Source: Flavobacteriales bacterium (GTDB taxonomy: Bacteria > Bacteroidota > Bacteroidia > DT-38). Taken from it: 36,840 nt of DNA. The stretch spans positions 1-36,840 of the forward strand of contig JABSPQ010000370.1 of assembly GCA_013214205.1 (NCBI GenBank). The letters run 5' to 3'. The translations under genes were made by a program, and so were the position numbers. The stretch's first letter is position 1. Every line of letters begins with the position of its first letter. Positions 1 to 8,378 of this stretch are shown here, piece by piece. Below the pieces are notes generated by a model, which was not told the origin of the DNA, made no database searches, and saw only the letters and a list, made by a program, of their open reading frames with translations.

Positions 1-222
1 AATCAGTCTGCTATGACCAAAAACCACGGGAGAATCGTATGGGTTCACATTTTTCAAAAGCTTATCAATACTATAATCAGCTCTTCGGATTTGGTATTGG
101 TTATCCTTCGTGTAAATCAACCCACTAGAATCTTGCCCTCTCGTCTTAGCGTTTTTAGCTAATAACTGTAGCTCTTTCTTGTTGATTTTAGTTGGAGAAA
201 TAATGCCAAAAATGCCGCACAT
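1..222 (-). CDS. Class II glutamine amidotransferase, partial (N-terminal 74 residues)
   Basis: The reading frame starts at an ATG on the minus strand (220-222) and runs off the left edge. The first residues are MCGIFGIIS, which puts the N-terminal nucleophile cysteine of Ntn-type glutamine amidotransferases at residue 2. RGQDSSG follows near residue 33 and GHSRLI at the edge; both are conserved in this fold. By family knowledge the domain releases ammonia from glutamine for a fused synthase domain, as in asparagine synthetase, GlmS or PurF. That second domain lies outside the window, so the substrate cannot be decided; relatives annotated as GlmS-like or asparagine-synthase-like occur in surface polysaccharide loci. 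It is separated from the dcw cluster by about 360 bases and a terminator, so it is probably a different transcript on the same strand. Confidence 0.85.
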   Translation of the reverse strand, partial: MCGIFGIISPTKINKKELQLLAKNAKTRGQDSSGLIYTKDNQYQIRRADYSIDKLLKNVNPYDSPVVFGHSRLI

Positions 223-350
223 ACTTTTTTTCACAAATTATAAGTTTTTCCATTAGAAAACACCATTCAAATGAAGTTTTATACGTAATCCTGGGCGTAT
301 GTTTTTTTGCATTGAGATTACTTATTCGTAATAATGTTTGGCATAGAGAT

Positions 351-472
351 CCCTGTGTAATTTACAAGGGCAAAACCACAATGATGACATGATGATATCG
401 TGATACTTAAGAGGTTTTCGCAACCCCTCAGCCACACCTTTGGCGCGTTAATATCCCCTTGTAAAAAGAGGA
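351..472. repeat. Tandem hairpin (REP-like) intergenic element
   Basis: Four inverted repeats follow one another in 122 bases. They are 351-354/367-370 continuing as 356-360/362-366 (TGTAA, TTACA), 410-416/422-428 (AGAGGTT with AACCCCT), 431-434/441-444 (GCCA with TGGC) and 454-460/466-472 (TCCCCTT with AAGAGGA). On the minus strand the single C-A mismatches of the second and fourth stems become G-U pairs, so the folded form would be RNA read on that strand or single-stranded DNA. The layout resembles the palindromic intergenic repeats common in Bacteroidota, but only one copy lies in this window, so its repeat nature is inference. A 70-codon open frame across it (318-530, minus) is judged spurious. 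The rest of the 223-583 gap holds only the terminator at 532-564. Confidence 0.5.
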
Positions 473-531
473 GCTGTATTACTCGCTTGTAATAATATAA
501 TTGTTTGTTTGGGCCGATTGAGAAATACAAA

Positions 532-564
532 AAAAGCCCTGTACAAAAAACGTACAGGGCTTTT
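532..564 (-). terminator. Rho-independent terminator closing the dcw cluster
   Basis: GCCCTGTAC (536-544) pairs perfectly with GTACAGGGC (552-560) around a seven-base loop. The stem is lengthened by AAAA/TTTT (532-535/561-564). Read on the minus strand, the hairpin is followed by a run of seven T. It lies 20 bases beyond the stop codon of the yqeY-type gene, the last gene of the division cluster, and is the only strong terminator I could find for that 16-kb gene train. Confidence 0.9.
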
Positions 565-583
565 ACTTCTAACTTTGTAAATG

Positions 584-1033
584 CTATTTAAGCAGCTCTT
601 TAACTACGGCAGCAATTCGCTGGCTTTCCGCTTTACTCCCAAAGGCTTTCATAGAAGCTCCCATGGCTTTTCCTATATCGGCGCTTGTGCTAGCACCAAT
701 GTCGGAGAGTAGTTTGGTAAGGCCATCTTTTAGTTCATCGTCGCCCATTTGAGCGGGAAGGTATACTTCTAGAATAGCAATCTGTTCTTTCTCAACTTCT
801 GCTAGGTCTTCCCTATTCTGCTCAACGAAAATGCCTAATGATTCCTTCCGCTGTTTCACCAACTTCTGAATGATTTTAATCGCATCTGCTTCGGCTAATT
901 CTCCCGAACTACCCTTCTCTGTTCCTGCTAATAAAAATGCCGATTTGACCGCTCGAAGGGCATCCAACTTACCCTTCTCCTTTGCCAACATAGCGGCTTT
1001 TATATCCGCATTTATTTGATCCGATAAATTCAT
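584..1033 (-). CDS. yqeY: GatB/YqeY domain-containing protein
   Basis: This 149-residue protein matches the YqeY family, which corresponds to the C-terminal tail domain of GatB/GatE in the tRNA-dependent amidotransferases. It opens with LSDQINADIKAAMLAKEK and carries the family's helical blocks, including LRAVKSAFL, KLVKQRKES, EVYLPAQM and IGKAMGASMKAF. Stand-alone YqeY proteins are presumed to bind tRNA, but their role is not settled. The open frame can be extended two codons to a TTG at 1039; the ATG at 1031-1033 is the better start. It lies only nine bases after the ftsZ stop and just before the terminator, so it is the last gene of the operon, a position it often holds in Bacteroidota. 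Confidence 0.9.
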   Translation of the reverse strand: MNLSDQINADIKAAMLAKEKGKLDALRAVKSAFLLAGTEKGSSGELAEADAIKIIQKLVKQRKESLGIFVEQNREDLAEVEKEQIAILEVYLPAQMGDDELKDGLTKLLSDIGASTSADIGKAMGASMKAFGSKAESQRIAAVVKELLK

Positions 1034-1042
1034 ATTCAAAAA

Positions 1043-2626
1043 TTAATCTACGTTATCGTGTAAAAATGAATTGTTATTTCTTAAGTCTGCGTTTGGTAAA
1101 CCATTTTCGTCGGTTTCACCAGAAAGCGTGTATCTAGAAACATTTGTTTCTGATGACGGAGTAACGTTTGTTAACTCCACGTTCTTTCTTTTGTACGCTG
1201 GCTCATTCTCCAAATCAGCTAATCCAGAAGGTGTTTTAAGTTTAGTACTCAATTGTCTAAGCTTATGCATTCTGTCGTTTGCCTTTTGTTGTTGCTGCTC
1301 AATAGTTGGCTCAACATGGTTAGACTCAGGTGCAGCTATTGGCTCAACTGGGTTTCTTTGTACCATATCTGGCTCTTGAACAACTTGACTAACTGGTTGT
1401 GCTCGTTCCTCTGGTGCCGACTCTTCTCTTCGCATATCAAATTTAAAGGTTGCTTGAGGTTCCGACATTGAAGATTCTTCTACATCATCCTCTAACGAAT
1501 GAATAATTTGAGGTCTGCTTGCTTGAGCAACTGGCTCTTCTACTTTTGGAGTTTCTTCAACAGTTGATTGATAAGCAGATGAGTCTGCTGTAGGAGTTTC
1601 AAGCACATCATCATCTAAGTTCATCACCTTTCTTTGAGTATTTGATTCCATATCGAAACCAGTATCTACAGCAGAAGTAAATCCTGTTGCTATTAAGGTA
1701 ACAGATAATTTATCTTCTAATGAATCATCAATTCCATGTCCCCAAATAACATCAGCAGTTAAACCAGCTTCTTCTTGAATGTAATCTGTGATTTCAGTAA
1801 TCTCATCCATTAAAACTTCGCTGTTTCCGTAAGTAATGTTAAGCAGCACATACTTGGCGCCCTTAATTACATTATCGTTCAATAGCGGTGATGATAACGC
1901 CTGCTCAACAGCTTTTATAGATCTGTTTTCACCTTCAGCTTGTGCAGAACCCATAATGGCAGCACCACTGTTTGTCATAACAGTTCTAACATCCTCAAAA
2001 TCCACGTTGATTGAACCAGTAACGGTTATAATCTCAGCAATACCTTTTGCGGCAGTTGTTAAAACATTATCAGCTTGTTCAAATGCGTTTGCAAGGGTTA
2101 AGTTGCCATACATCTCTCTCAACTTGTCGTTGCAAATTACTAGTAATGTATCAACGCTCTCACGCATTTTCTGGATGCCTTCCTCTGCTTGTAATCTTCT
2201 TTTCTTGCCTTCAAAGTTGAAAGGAACAGTAACAATCCCTACTGTTAAAATGCCTCTTTCTCTAGCAATTTGAGCAATTACAGGAGCCGCACCAGTTCCT
2301 GTTCCGCCGCCCATACCAGCAGTTACGAATAACATTTTAGTATTGTCATCAAGCACTTCGTTGATGGCCTCTATGCTTTCTACAGCTGAGTTCTTACCCA
2401 CATCTGGGATAGAACCTGCACCTCTACCTTCCGTTAAGCTTGCACCTAATTGTATTTTGGTTGGCACTGGGCTCATATCTAGCGACTGTTGATCTGTGTT
2501 GCAAACTATAAAGTCTACACCTTTGATTCCTTGTCTGTACATGTGGTTAACCGCATTACTGCCGCCTCCACCAACTCCGACCACTTTGATGATCGAAGAT
2601 TCTTCTTTTGGTAAATCGAATTTCAT
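1043..2626 (-). CDS. ftsZ: Cell division protein FtsZ
   Basis: Tubulin-like GTPase that polymerises into the cytokinetic ring. The GTP-binding fold starts with VVGVGGGGSNAVNHM near residues 15-29, and the tubulin signature GGGTGTG is at residues 106-112. The globular domain ends near residue 320. About 200 residues of acidic, glutamine- and proline-rich linker follow, making the protein 527 residues, longer than the roughly 380 of E. coli FtsZ, as is usual in Bacteroidota. The extreme C-terminus, NNSFLHDNVD, should be the conserved peptide that binds FtsA and other partners; it differs from the proteobacterial type. The ATG start is 25 bases after ftsA. Together with ftsA and ftsQ it forms the distal part of the dcw train. 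Confidence 0.98.
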   Translation of the reverse strand: MKFDLPKEESSIIKVVGVGGGGSNAVNHMYRQGIKGVDFIVCNTDQQSLDMSPVPTKIQLGASLTEGRGAGSIPDVGKNSAVESIEAINEVLDDNTKMLFVTAGMGGGTGTGAAPVIAQIARERGILTVGIVTVPFNFEGKKRRLQAEEGIQKMRESVDTLLVICNDKLREMYGNLTLANAFEQADNVLTTAAKGIAEIITVTGSINVDFEDVRTVMTNSGAAIMGSAQAEGENRSIKAVEQALSSPLLNDNVIKGAKYVLLNITYGNSEVLMDEITEITDYIQEEAGLTADVIWGHGIDDSLEDKLSVTLIATGFTSAVDTGFDMESNTQRKVMNLDDDVLETPTADSSAYQSTVEETPKVEEPVAQASRPQIIHSLEDDVEESSMSEPQATFKFDMRREESAPEERAQPVSQVVQEPDMVQRNPVEPIAAPESNHVEPTIEQQQQKANDRMHKLRQLSTKLKTPSGLADLENEPAYKRKNVELTNVTPSSETNVSRYTLSGETDENGLPNADLRNNNSFLHDNVD

Positions 2627-2651
2627 ATTTGTTGGATTTTAATTATTTGTA

Positions 2652-3923
2652 TTACTTGTTGTCGTTTTGGTCTTCTTCAAACCATTCTTTCCCTCTTGCG
2701 AAAATCGTATCGAAAAAGCTTCCTTTTCCCGACATTGGCATTTTCGCTCCCCCATTTCTTCTTTGTTGCTTTTCGTAAAAAGCAAAACCTTTTATTACTA
2801 GCCCAATACCAGTGGCAAACGCTGGGCTTGTTACCTCTACATTACCCTTTGCCAAATGCTCGGTTGGGTATCCAATTCTGGCGTCCATGCCAGTAATGAA
2901 TTCCACCAATTGGGGAATGTGTTTCATTTGAGATCCACCACCGGTAAGTACTATACCAGCGATTAACTTTTTCTCGAATCCCGAATTTCTTATCTCATAA
3001 TGAATGTGATCTATAATCTCTTCCATTCTAGCTTGAATGATGTGCGCTAAGTTTTTCAACGAAATTTCTTTTGGCTCACGTCCTCTTAATCCAGGAATCG
3101 AAACGATTTCATTCTCTTGATTTTCGCTTGCTAAAGCAGATCCAAATTTCACCTTCATCAGTTCAGCCTGATTTTTAATGATGGAACAGCCCTCTTTAAT
3201 GTCTTCAGAAATTATATTACCACCGAATGGAATAACAGCAGTATGACGTATAATTCCTTCTTGGAAAATGGCAACATCCGTTGTACCACCACCAATATCT
3301 ACAAGAACAACGCCTGCTTCTTTTTCTTCTTCGCTTAATACAGATTCGCTAGAAGCTAACGGCTCAAGGATCAATTCTGCCACTTCTAAGCCTGCTTTGT
3401 GCACGCATTTAATAATGTTTTTTGCCGCTGTAGTTTGCCCAGTAATGATGTGAAAGTTGGCTTCTAATCTAATTCCCGACATCCCGATAGGATCTATAAT
3501 ACCCTGCTCGTTATCCACAATATAATCTTGAGGGATCACGTCAATAATATCTTCACCTGGAAGCATTACCAATTTGTACATGTCGCTAATTAGGCGATCT
3601 ATATCGTCCTGACTGATTTCTGTATCTAAGCTATCTCTAACTCTTAAGCCACGGTGCTGCAAGCTTTTAATATGTTGCCCAGCAATCCCTACGTTTACAA
3701 CCTCCACACTTTCTCCAGCCATCGCCTCGGCCTCTTCCACTGCTATCTTGATTGAGTTAACTGTTTTCTCGATATTCGACACAACTCCACGTGTTACGCC
3801 GATAGATTCGGTTTTACCTATACCTAATATTTCTATTTTGCCATGCTCGTTTTTACGACCTATTATAATGGCGATTTTTGTTGTCCCGATATCGAGACTG
3901 GCGATTATTTCTGATGTTTCCAT
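2652..3923 (-). CDS. ftsA: Cell division protein FtsA
   Basis: Actin-like ATPase that tethers FtsZ to the inner membrane and recruits later division proteins. Visible actin-fold motifs are SLDIGTTKIAIIIG near the start (phosphate 1), VVLVDIGGGTTDVAIF in the middle (phosphate 2) and GIVLTGGGSQMKHI (adenosine motif). The C-terminal end contains GSFFDTIFARGKEWFEE, an amphipathic helix fitting the membrane-targeting sequence known from FtsA. At 423 residues it has the usual length. The ATG at 3921-3923 directly abuts the ftsQ stop, which suggests translational coupling. ftsZ follows after 25 bases. Confidence 0.97.
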   Translation of the reverse strand: METSEIIASLDIGTTKIAIIIGRKNEHGKIEILGIGKTESIGVTRGVVSNIEKTVNSIKIAVEEAEAMAGESVEVVNVGIAGQHIKSLQHRGLRVRDSLDTEISQDDIDRLISDMYKLVMLPGEDIIDVIPQDYIVDNEQGIIDPIGMSGIRLEANFHIITGQTTAAKNIIKCVHKAGLEVAELILEPLASSESVLSEEEKEAGVVLVDIGGGTTDVAIFQEGIIRHTAVIPFGGNIISEDIKEGCSIIKNQAELMKVKFGSALASENQENEIVSIPGLRGREPKEISLKNLAHIIQARMEEIIDHIHYEIRNSGFEKKLIAGIVLTGGGSQMKHIPQLVEFITGMDARIGYPTEHLAKGNVEVTSPAFATGIGLVIKGFAFYEKQQRRNGGAKMPMSGKGSFFDTIFARGKEWFEEDQNDNK

Positions 3924-4718
3924 TTATATGTACCTTTTAGTGCAAACTATTTGATCCTTGAATTTTAAATTAATAACTGAGTATTCGTTCCAACCCGTCT
4001 TACTCAATCCTTTATCATAAAACACTCTTAACTTTTCGAGTTTTTCATCTAAATATTCAATATTTCCTAATAAAATTCGGTGGTTTCCAACTCTAGGAAT
4101 CAGTTCAATATCCATATCGTCATTGATATAAATTTGAACGATTTGAGCTTTCCAGAATTCGTCTCTATCAATTCTTTTTGCCAATTCATAAATCTGATTT
4201 AGCATCTCAACCCCATCAGTTAAAACGGTATCCTCTCCCTCTGCTCTTTGAATAGAGTAACTTGTAATGTTGTTGTTGATGTTGCCATTGGCCACCAAAA
4301 CTCGTGACGTATATTTATCTGAAGTTGGCATTAACTTGCCATTGTCGTCGATGTAATAGCTGTTTTGCTTGTTATTAAAAATTCTGACTATAGGGCGGCG
4401 TTGAGAAACCTCTACCATTATAACTCCATCAATTGTTGAATATACTTCGGCACTAGCTATAGAAGAGTTGTTCTTTAAGATTCCTTCTATTCTGTTGAGG
4501 TCAACATCATTTAAAGGTTGATCATACGCATAACCAAGGTTATTAATTATTCTTTTAATGTCTTCTTTTTCAACAAAGAAATTGTTGTGCTGAGTATCAA
4601 TTTTGATCTTTAAATCACTGTATTTCAGTTGAGATGTTTCCATTTCAACAAAGCCCATTAGGATAAATATGGCAACTACACCACCTATCCACATTAATAT
4701 ATTAAATACCTGTCTCAC
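3924..4718 (-). CDS. ftsQ: Cell division protein FtsQ/DivIB
   Basis: Bitopic membrane protein that links the early Z ring to the septal synthase complex. There is a single membrane segment near residues 5-22 (FNILMWIGGVVAIFILMGF). A periplasmic POTRA-like part follows, with IDTQHNNFFVEKEDIKRII and a stretch fitting the family core around QRRPIVRIFN. It has 264 residues. The start codon is GTG (4716-4718) and overlaps the murC stop as GTGA, a classic coupling arrangement. Assignment rests mainly on position between murC and ftsA plus the single-span topology, because FtsQ sequences diverge strongly. Confidence 0.92.
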   Translation of the reverse strand: MRQVFNILMWIGGVVAIFILMGFVEMETSQLKYSDLKIKIDTQHNNFFVEKEDIKRIINNLGYAYDQPLNDVDLNRIEGILKNNSSIASAEVYSTIDGVIMVEVSQRRPIVRIFNNKQNSYYIDDNGKLMPTSDKYTSRVLVANGNINNNITSYSIQRAEGEDTVLTDGVEMLNQIYELAKRIDRDEFWKAQIVQIYINDDMDIELIPRVGNHRILLGNIEYLDEKLEKLRVFYDKGLSKTGWNEYSVINLKFKDQIVCTKRYI

Positions 4719-6109
4719 TTATTATTTATTTTATATTCTAATTCTAATCTTATTGGTTCTAACAATTGAGAAATATCTCCTGCCCCAATCGTCATTATCA
4801 CTTCAAAATCTCCTTTTTTAATCTCTTCTAATAAATCCTGTTTAGTTACCACAGTCTTTTTATTCACCATTACTTTATCTGCCAACACTTCCGAGGTAAC
4901 CCCTTCTATTGGTAGTTCTCTTGCAGGATAGATCTCAAGCAAAATCATTTCGTCTAACAAACTCAATGCTTCAGCAAACTCATCCATCAAATCGTTGGTT
5001 CTGGAATAAAGATGTGGCTGGAAAATTCCAGTAAGTTTCTTCCCTGGAAACAGCTCTCTAACCGAACTTATAAATGCTTTTAACTCGGCAGGGTGATGTG
5101 CATAGTCATCGATAAAAGAAAGTTGTGGTGAACTAATTAAAAATTCGAACCGTCTTTTAACACCTTTAAAGTTTGAGATGGCATCCTTAATCTCATCTTC
5201 ATTTAACTCCATCATCTGGCAAACTGTAATAGCTGCTACAGCATTTTCGATGTTGTGTTTTCCGCCGATGTTTATTTCAATATTTTCGATATCACCTTGG
5301 CTGCTTTTTAGATCAAAATGATACCCACCATTTTTACTTTTAATGTTGACAGCATTTACATCCCCAGTAGAATTAACACCATAGGAAAACTGAGGGATCC
5401 TTTCATCAACACTCATGGTAAGCCCTTCTTTCACAATCAATGTACCGTCGTTTTTAATTTGATTGGCAAACTGATTGAACGCGCTTTCAAGTTCTGTTCT
5501 GTTCTTATAGATGTCTACATGATCGTGATCCCAAGAGGTAACCACTGCAATACTTGGATTAATTGTAAGAAACGAGCGATCGTATTCATCGGCTTCAACA
5601 ACAATAATATTATCGCTTTTGCCCATCTGTAAATTACCTTCTCCGTTTTGCATTACTCCACCTAAAAACGCCGTACAATCTATGTTGGCAGATTTAAGCA
5701 TATGAGCAATCATAGATGAGGTAGTCGTTTTTCCGTGAGTGCCAGCAACCGCAATCGTTTTGTTGGCCTTGTTACAAACGGCCCCTAACACATCCGAACG
5801 TTTTACCAGCTGGTAACCGTTGTTAAGGAAATAATTATAGATCCTGTTGTTTTGTGGAATGGCAACTGTGTACACAATTAGCGTAGAATCTTTGTTTTCT
5901 TTATCTAAGAATTCACTCGGAATTGCATCTTCATCGTCGATGTACACAATGCTGATTTGATCTTGTTCCATAGCCAAAGTAATGCTGGAAGAGGTAAGGT
6001 CGTACCCAGCCACTTCAACACCCTTGGCGTTAAAGTATTTCGCCAGCGCACTCATTCCAATACCGCCTATTCCGATGTAATACATTCTTTCTATACTATC
6101 GAGGTTCAA
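4715..6109 (-). CDS. murC: UDP-N-acetylmuramate--L-alanine ligase MurC
   Basis: Cytoplasmic ATP-dependent ligase adding L-alanine to UDP-MurNAc, the first peptide step of peptidoglycan synthesis. The UDP-binding domain begins with YYIGIGGIGMSALAKYF (residues 10-26), the ATP-binding P-loop GTHGKTTT is at residues 123-130, and DDYAHHPAELKA marks domain 3. It has 464 residues. The start is probably the TTG at 6107-6109, one base after the murG stop, because that gives the usual N-terminus before the first strand. The ATG at 6083-6085 (residue 9) would leave almost nothing before it. The stop overlaps the ftsQ start. Confidence 0.97.
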   Translation of the reverse strand: MNLDSIERMYYIGIGGIGMSALAKYFNAKGVEVAGYDLTSSSITLAMEQDQISIVYIDDEDAIPSEFLDKENKDSTLIVYTVAIPQNNRIYNYFLNNGYQLVKRSDVLGAVCNKANKTIAVAGTHGKTTTSSMIAHMLKSANIDCTAFLGGVMQNGEGNLQMGKSDNIIVVEADEYDRSFLTINPSIAVVTSWDHDHVDIYKNRTELESAFNQFANQIKNDGTLIVKEGLTMSVDERIPQFSYGVNSTGDVNAVNIKSKNGGYHFDLKSSQGDIENIEINIGGKHNIENAVAAITVCQMMELNEDEIKDAISNFKGVKRRFEFLISSPQLSFIDDYAHHPAELKAFISSVRELFPGKKLTGIFQPHLYSRTNDLMDEFAEALSLLDEMILLEIYPARELPIEGVTSEVLADKVMVNKKTVVTKQDLLEEIKKGDFEVIMTIGAGDISQLLEPIRLELEYKINNK

Positions 6110-6110
6110 T

Positions 6111-7220
6111 TCAATTCTTTATTAAATTCAATAATTCTTCTACTATCTTTTCTGTGGAATTAAGCTTTGCCAATAACTTGATGTTTTCGCTCAGCGATTT
6201 CATTTTTGCGTTATCGGTTATTAATTCAATTGCTTTGGTTCCCAATTCTTTTATTGCGCCTTTATCTTTCACCATTATGGCAGCATCTTTTGCTACCAAG
6301 GCTTGTGCGTTTTTTGTTTGATGATCTTCCGACACATTCGGAGAAGGAATCAAAATGGTTGATTTGCCTACCGCACACAATTCCGAGATGGTAATTGCGC
6401 CTGCTCTACTCACCACAATATCGCAAGCTGCATATGCCAATTCCATGGTATCAATAAAGGCTTGTACCTTTATTTTATCTCTTTTCGATTTGTCCATAGC
6501 TGCATCGATGGCATCGAAATAACCACTACCCGTTTGCCAAATTACCTGCACATTGTTATCGTAAAGTAAATCGATATTGGCTTGTACTCCTTCGTTTATT
6601 GATCTTGCACCTAAACTTCCACCTAAGATTAACAGCGTTTTTAAATTGGGGTTTAATCCAAAGTGTTTTAATCCTTCTTCTCGCTTTCCTTCAATATTTG
6701 CAATTCCTTTTCTAATCGGATTGCCTGTGTTTACCATTTTATCGTCTGGAAAAAACCGACTCATGTTATCGTATGCTACACATATTCGGTCAACTTTATT
6801 CGCTAGCATTCGATTGGTGATTCCAGGAAAAGAATTCTGTTCTTGAATAAGGGTAGGAATTTTAAGTTTGGTTCCGTTGTATAAAACAGGCCCACTAGAA
6901 TATCCACCAACGCCAACAATGGCATCTGGTCGGAATTTCTTAATGAGTCTTTTCGATTTCATAATACTTGCAATCAACTTAAATGGAAAGGATAAGTTTT
7001 TCATATTGAGACTTCGCTGAAACCCACTGATCCAAAGTCCCTCAATGTTGTAACCAGCATTGGGCACCTTTTCCATTTCCATTCTATCTTGGGCTCCTAT
7101 AAACAAGATCTCCGTTTTATCATTTAATTCTTTCAGCCTATTGGCTATAGCAATCGCAGGAAAAATATGCCCGCCAGTGCCTCCACCGCTTATTATTATT
7201 CTAGGCGCTGACATATTCAT
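6111..7220 (-). CDS. murG: UDP-GlcNAc:undecaprenyl-PP-MurNAc-pentapeptide transferase MurG
   Basis: GT28 glycosyltransferase at the inner face of the membrane that converts lipid I to lipid II. The N-terminal glycine-rich loop GGGTGGHIFPA is at residues 12-22. IQEQNSFPGITNR and the second G-loop LGGSLGARSIN follow, and SRAGAITISELCAVG is the donor-binding signature. It has 369 residues, normal for MurG. The ATG at 7218-7220 lies inside the end of ftsW (20-base overlap); a second ATG two codons on is also possible. It sits between ftsW, probable user or partner in handling lipid II, and murC. Confidence 0.97.
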   Translation of the reverse strand: MNMSAPRIIISGGGTGGHIFPAIAIANRLKELNDKTEILFIGAQDRMEMEKVPNAGYNIEGLWISGFQRSLNMKNLSFPFKLIASIMKSKRLIKKFRPDAIVGVGGYSSGPVLYNGTKLKIPTLIQEQNSFPGITNRMLANKVDRICVAYDNMSRFFPDDKMVNTGNPIRKGIANIEGKREEGLKHFGLNPNLKTLLILGGSLGARSINEGVQANIDLLYDNNVQVIWQTGSGYFDAIDAAMDKSKRDKIKVQAFIDTMELAYAACDIVVSRAGAITISELCAVGKSTILIPSPNVSEDHQTKNAQALVAKDAAIMVKDKGAIKELGTKAIELITDNAKMKSLSENIKLLAKLNSTEKIVEELLNLIKN

Positions 7221-8364
7221 TAGTCTCTTCGTTCACTACTTCCCTACTCACACTTAATATTATTCCGATGGCGATACATGTAAACCAAATTGATGTACCA
7301 CCCTTACTTATTAATGGCAATGTTTGCCCGGTAACTGGAAATATGTTTACCGCTACTGCCATGTTTATTAATGCCTGAAATACTATTCCGTAGCAACAGC
7401 CAACTACTAAAAACGCCCCAAAGGAATTGGGTAACAGCGTGGCTACTTTTATTCCTCTAAAGAGGATAATTAGGTACAGCAACATGATACCGATACCTCC
7501 TATAAGTCCATATTCTTCTAATACAATTGCGTATATAAAATCTGAATACGGGTGAGGTAAAAAGTTTCGCTGAACGCTTTTACCTGGACCTTGCCCGGGA
7601 ATACCCCCTAAAGCAATTGCAATTTTTGCCTGCTCCGATTGCCAGTTTGCTTTCTCTTCGCCACTCGAGAAATTATCAATTCTGTGTTTCCATGTAAGTA
7701 TCCTTCCTTTATCTCTTAACGCGTCTTCGGGCATTGCCCAAATAACAGATACCAGAATTGTTACTGCAACTGCCATCATGCCTACCATAATTCCGATGTA
7801 CTTCATGTTGATTCTGCCGATGAACATAAGAATTACACATGTAGCAAATAAGATTGCTGCGGTAGAAAAATCTGCTGGCATAATCAATCCGCAGATTATA
7901 ATTACAGGAACGATGATCGGTAGAAAAGCGCCTTTAAAATCTTTAATTTGATCTTGCTTTCGCCCCAATACACGCGCCACATAAATTATCAGCACCAGCT
8001 TGGCAACCTCCGAAGGTTGAAAGGTTTTATTGATTATTGGAAGCGTTAACCATCTATCTGCCGAGTTTAAATTTGTTCCTTTAAACAGAGTATACAGAAG
8101 TAATGGCACTACTAAATAGAGTGCAATTTGAGAAATTCGAGAATAGTATCTATGCGGAATTAGATGTGTTAAATACATCAATCCCAATCCGAGGATTAGA
8201 ATTTTTCCGTGTTCAAATAAATAATACTCCGTGTCGCCTGCCCTATATTTATAGGCCAAGGTAACAATAGAACTATATACCGTCAGTACAGATGCAATGC
8301 ACAAAAATAGCACTGCAAACCAAATGACTTTGTCTCCTTTTATATATTTAGTTATCGCGTCCAA
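7201..8364 (-). CDS. ftsW: Septal peptidoglycan glycosyltransferase FtsW (SEDS family)
   Basis: Polytopic SEDS protein that polymerises lipid II at the septum together with FtsI. Hydrophobic stretches throughout its 387 residues fit about ten membrane spans. Family motifs include FQPSEVAKLVLIIYVA, HPYSDFIYAIVLEEYGLIGG in the extracellular loop region, and PLISKGGTS near the C-terminus. No ATG occurs before residue 79, and the frame is closed by a stop just upstream, so the start must be the TTG at 8362-8364. That start is 14 bases after the MurD-like gene, and no Shine-Dalgarno sequence is visible, suggesting weak or coupled initiation. Confidence 0.96.
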   Translation of the reverse strand: MDAITKYIKGDKVIWFAVLFLCIASVLTVYSSIVTLAYKYRAGDTEYYLFEHGKILILGLGLMYLTHLIPHRYYSRISQIALYLVVPLLLYTLFKGTNLNSADRWLTLPIINKTFQPSEVAKLVLIIYVARVLGRKQDQIKDFKGAFLPIIVPVIIICGLIMPADFSTAAILFATCVILMFIGRINMKYIGIMVGMMAVAVTILVSVIWAMPEDALRDKGRILTWKHRIDNFSSGEEKANWQSEQAKIAIALGGIPGQGPGKSVQRNFLPHPYSDFIYAIVLEEYGLIGGIGIMLLYLIILFRGIKVATLLPNSFGAFLVVGCCYGIVFQALINMAVAVNIFPVTGQTLPLISKGGTSIWFTCIAIGIILSVSREVVNEETNEYVSA

Positions 8365-8378
8365 TTTATCTTATCGTC

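Noticed and set aside
351-472. CRISPR array or attachment site
   Set aside because: The inverted repeats differ from one another and there are no equal direct repeats with spacers, nor an integrase nearby.
318-530. 70-codon open frame on the minus strand
   Set aside because: It coincides with the multi-hairpin element, shows no domain or coding-like composition, and the hairpins explain the sequence better.
1836-2273. 145-codon open frame antisense to ftsZ
   Set aside because: It lies wholly inside a well-conserved gene on the other strand; the sequence is explained by the FtsZ protein.
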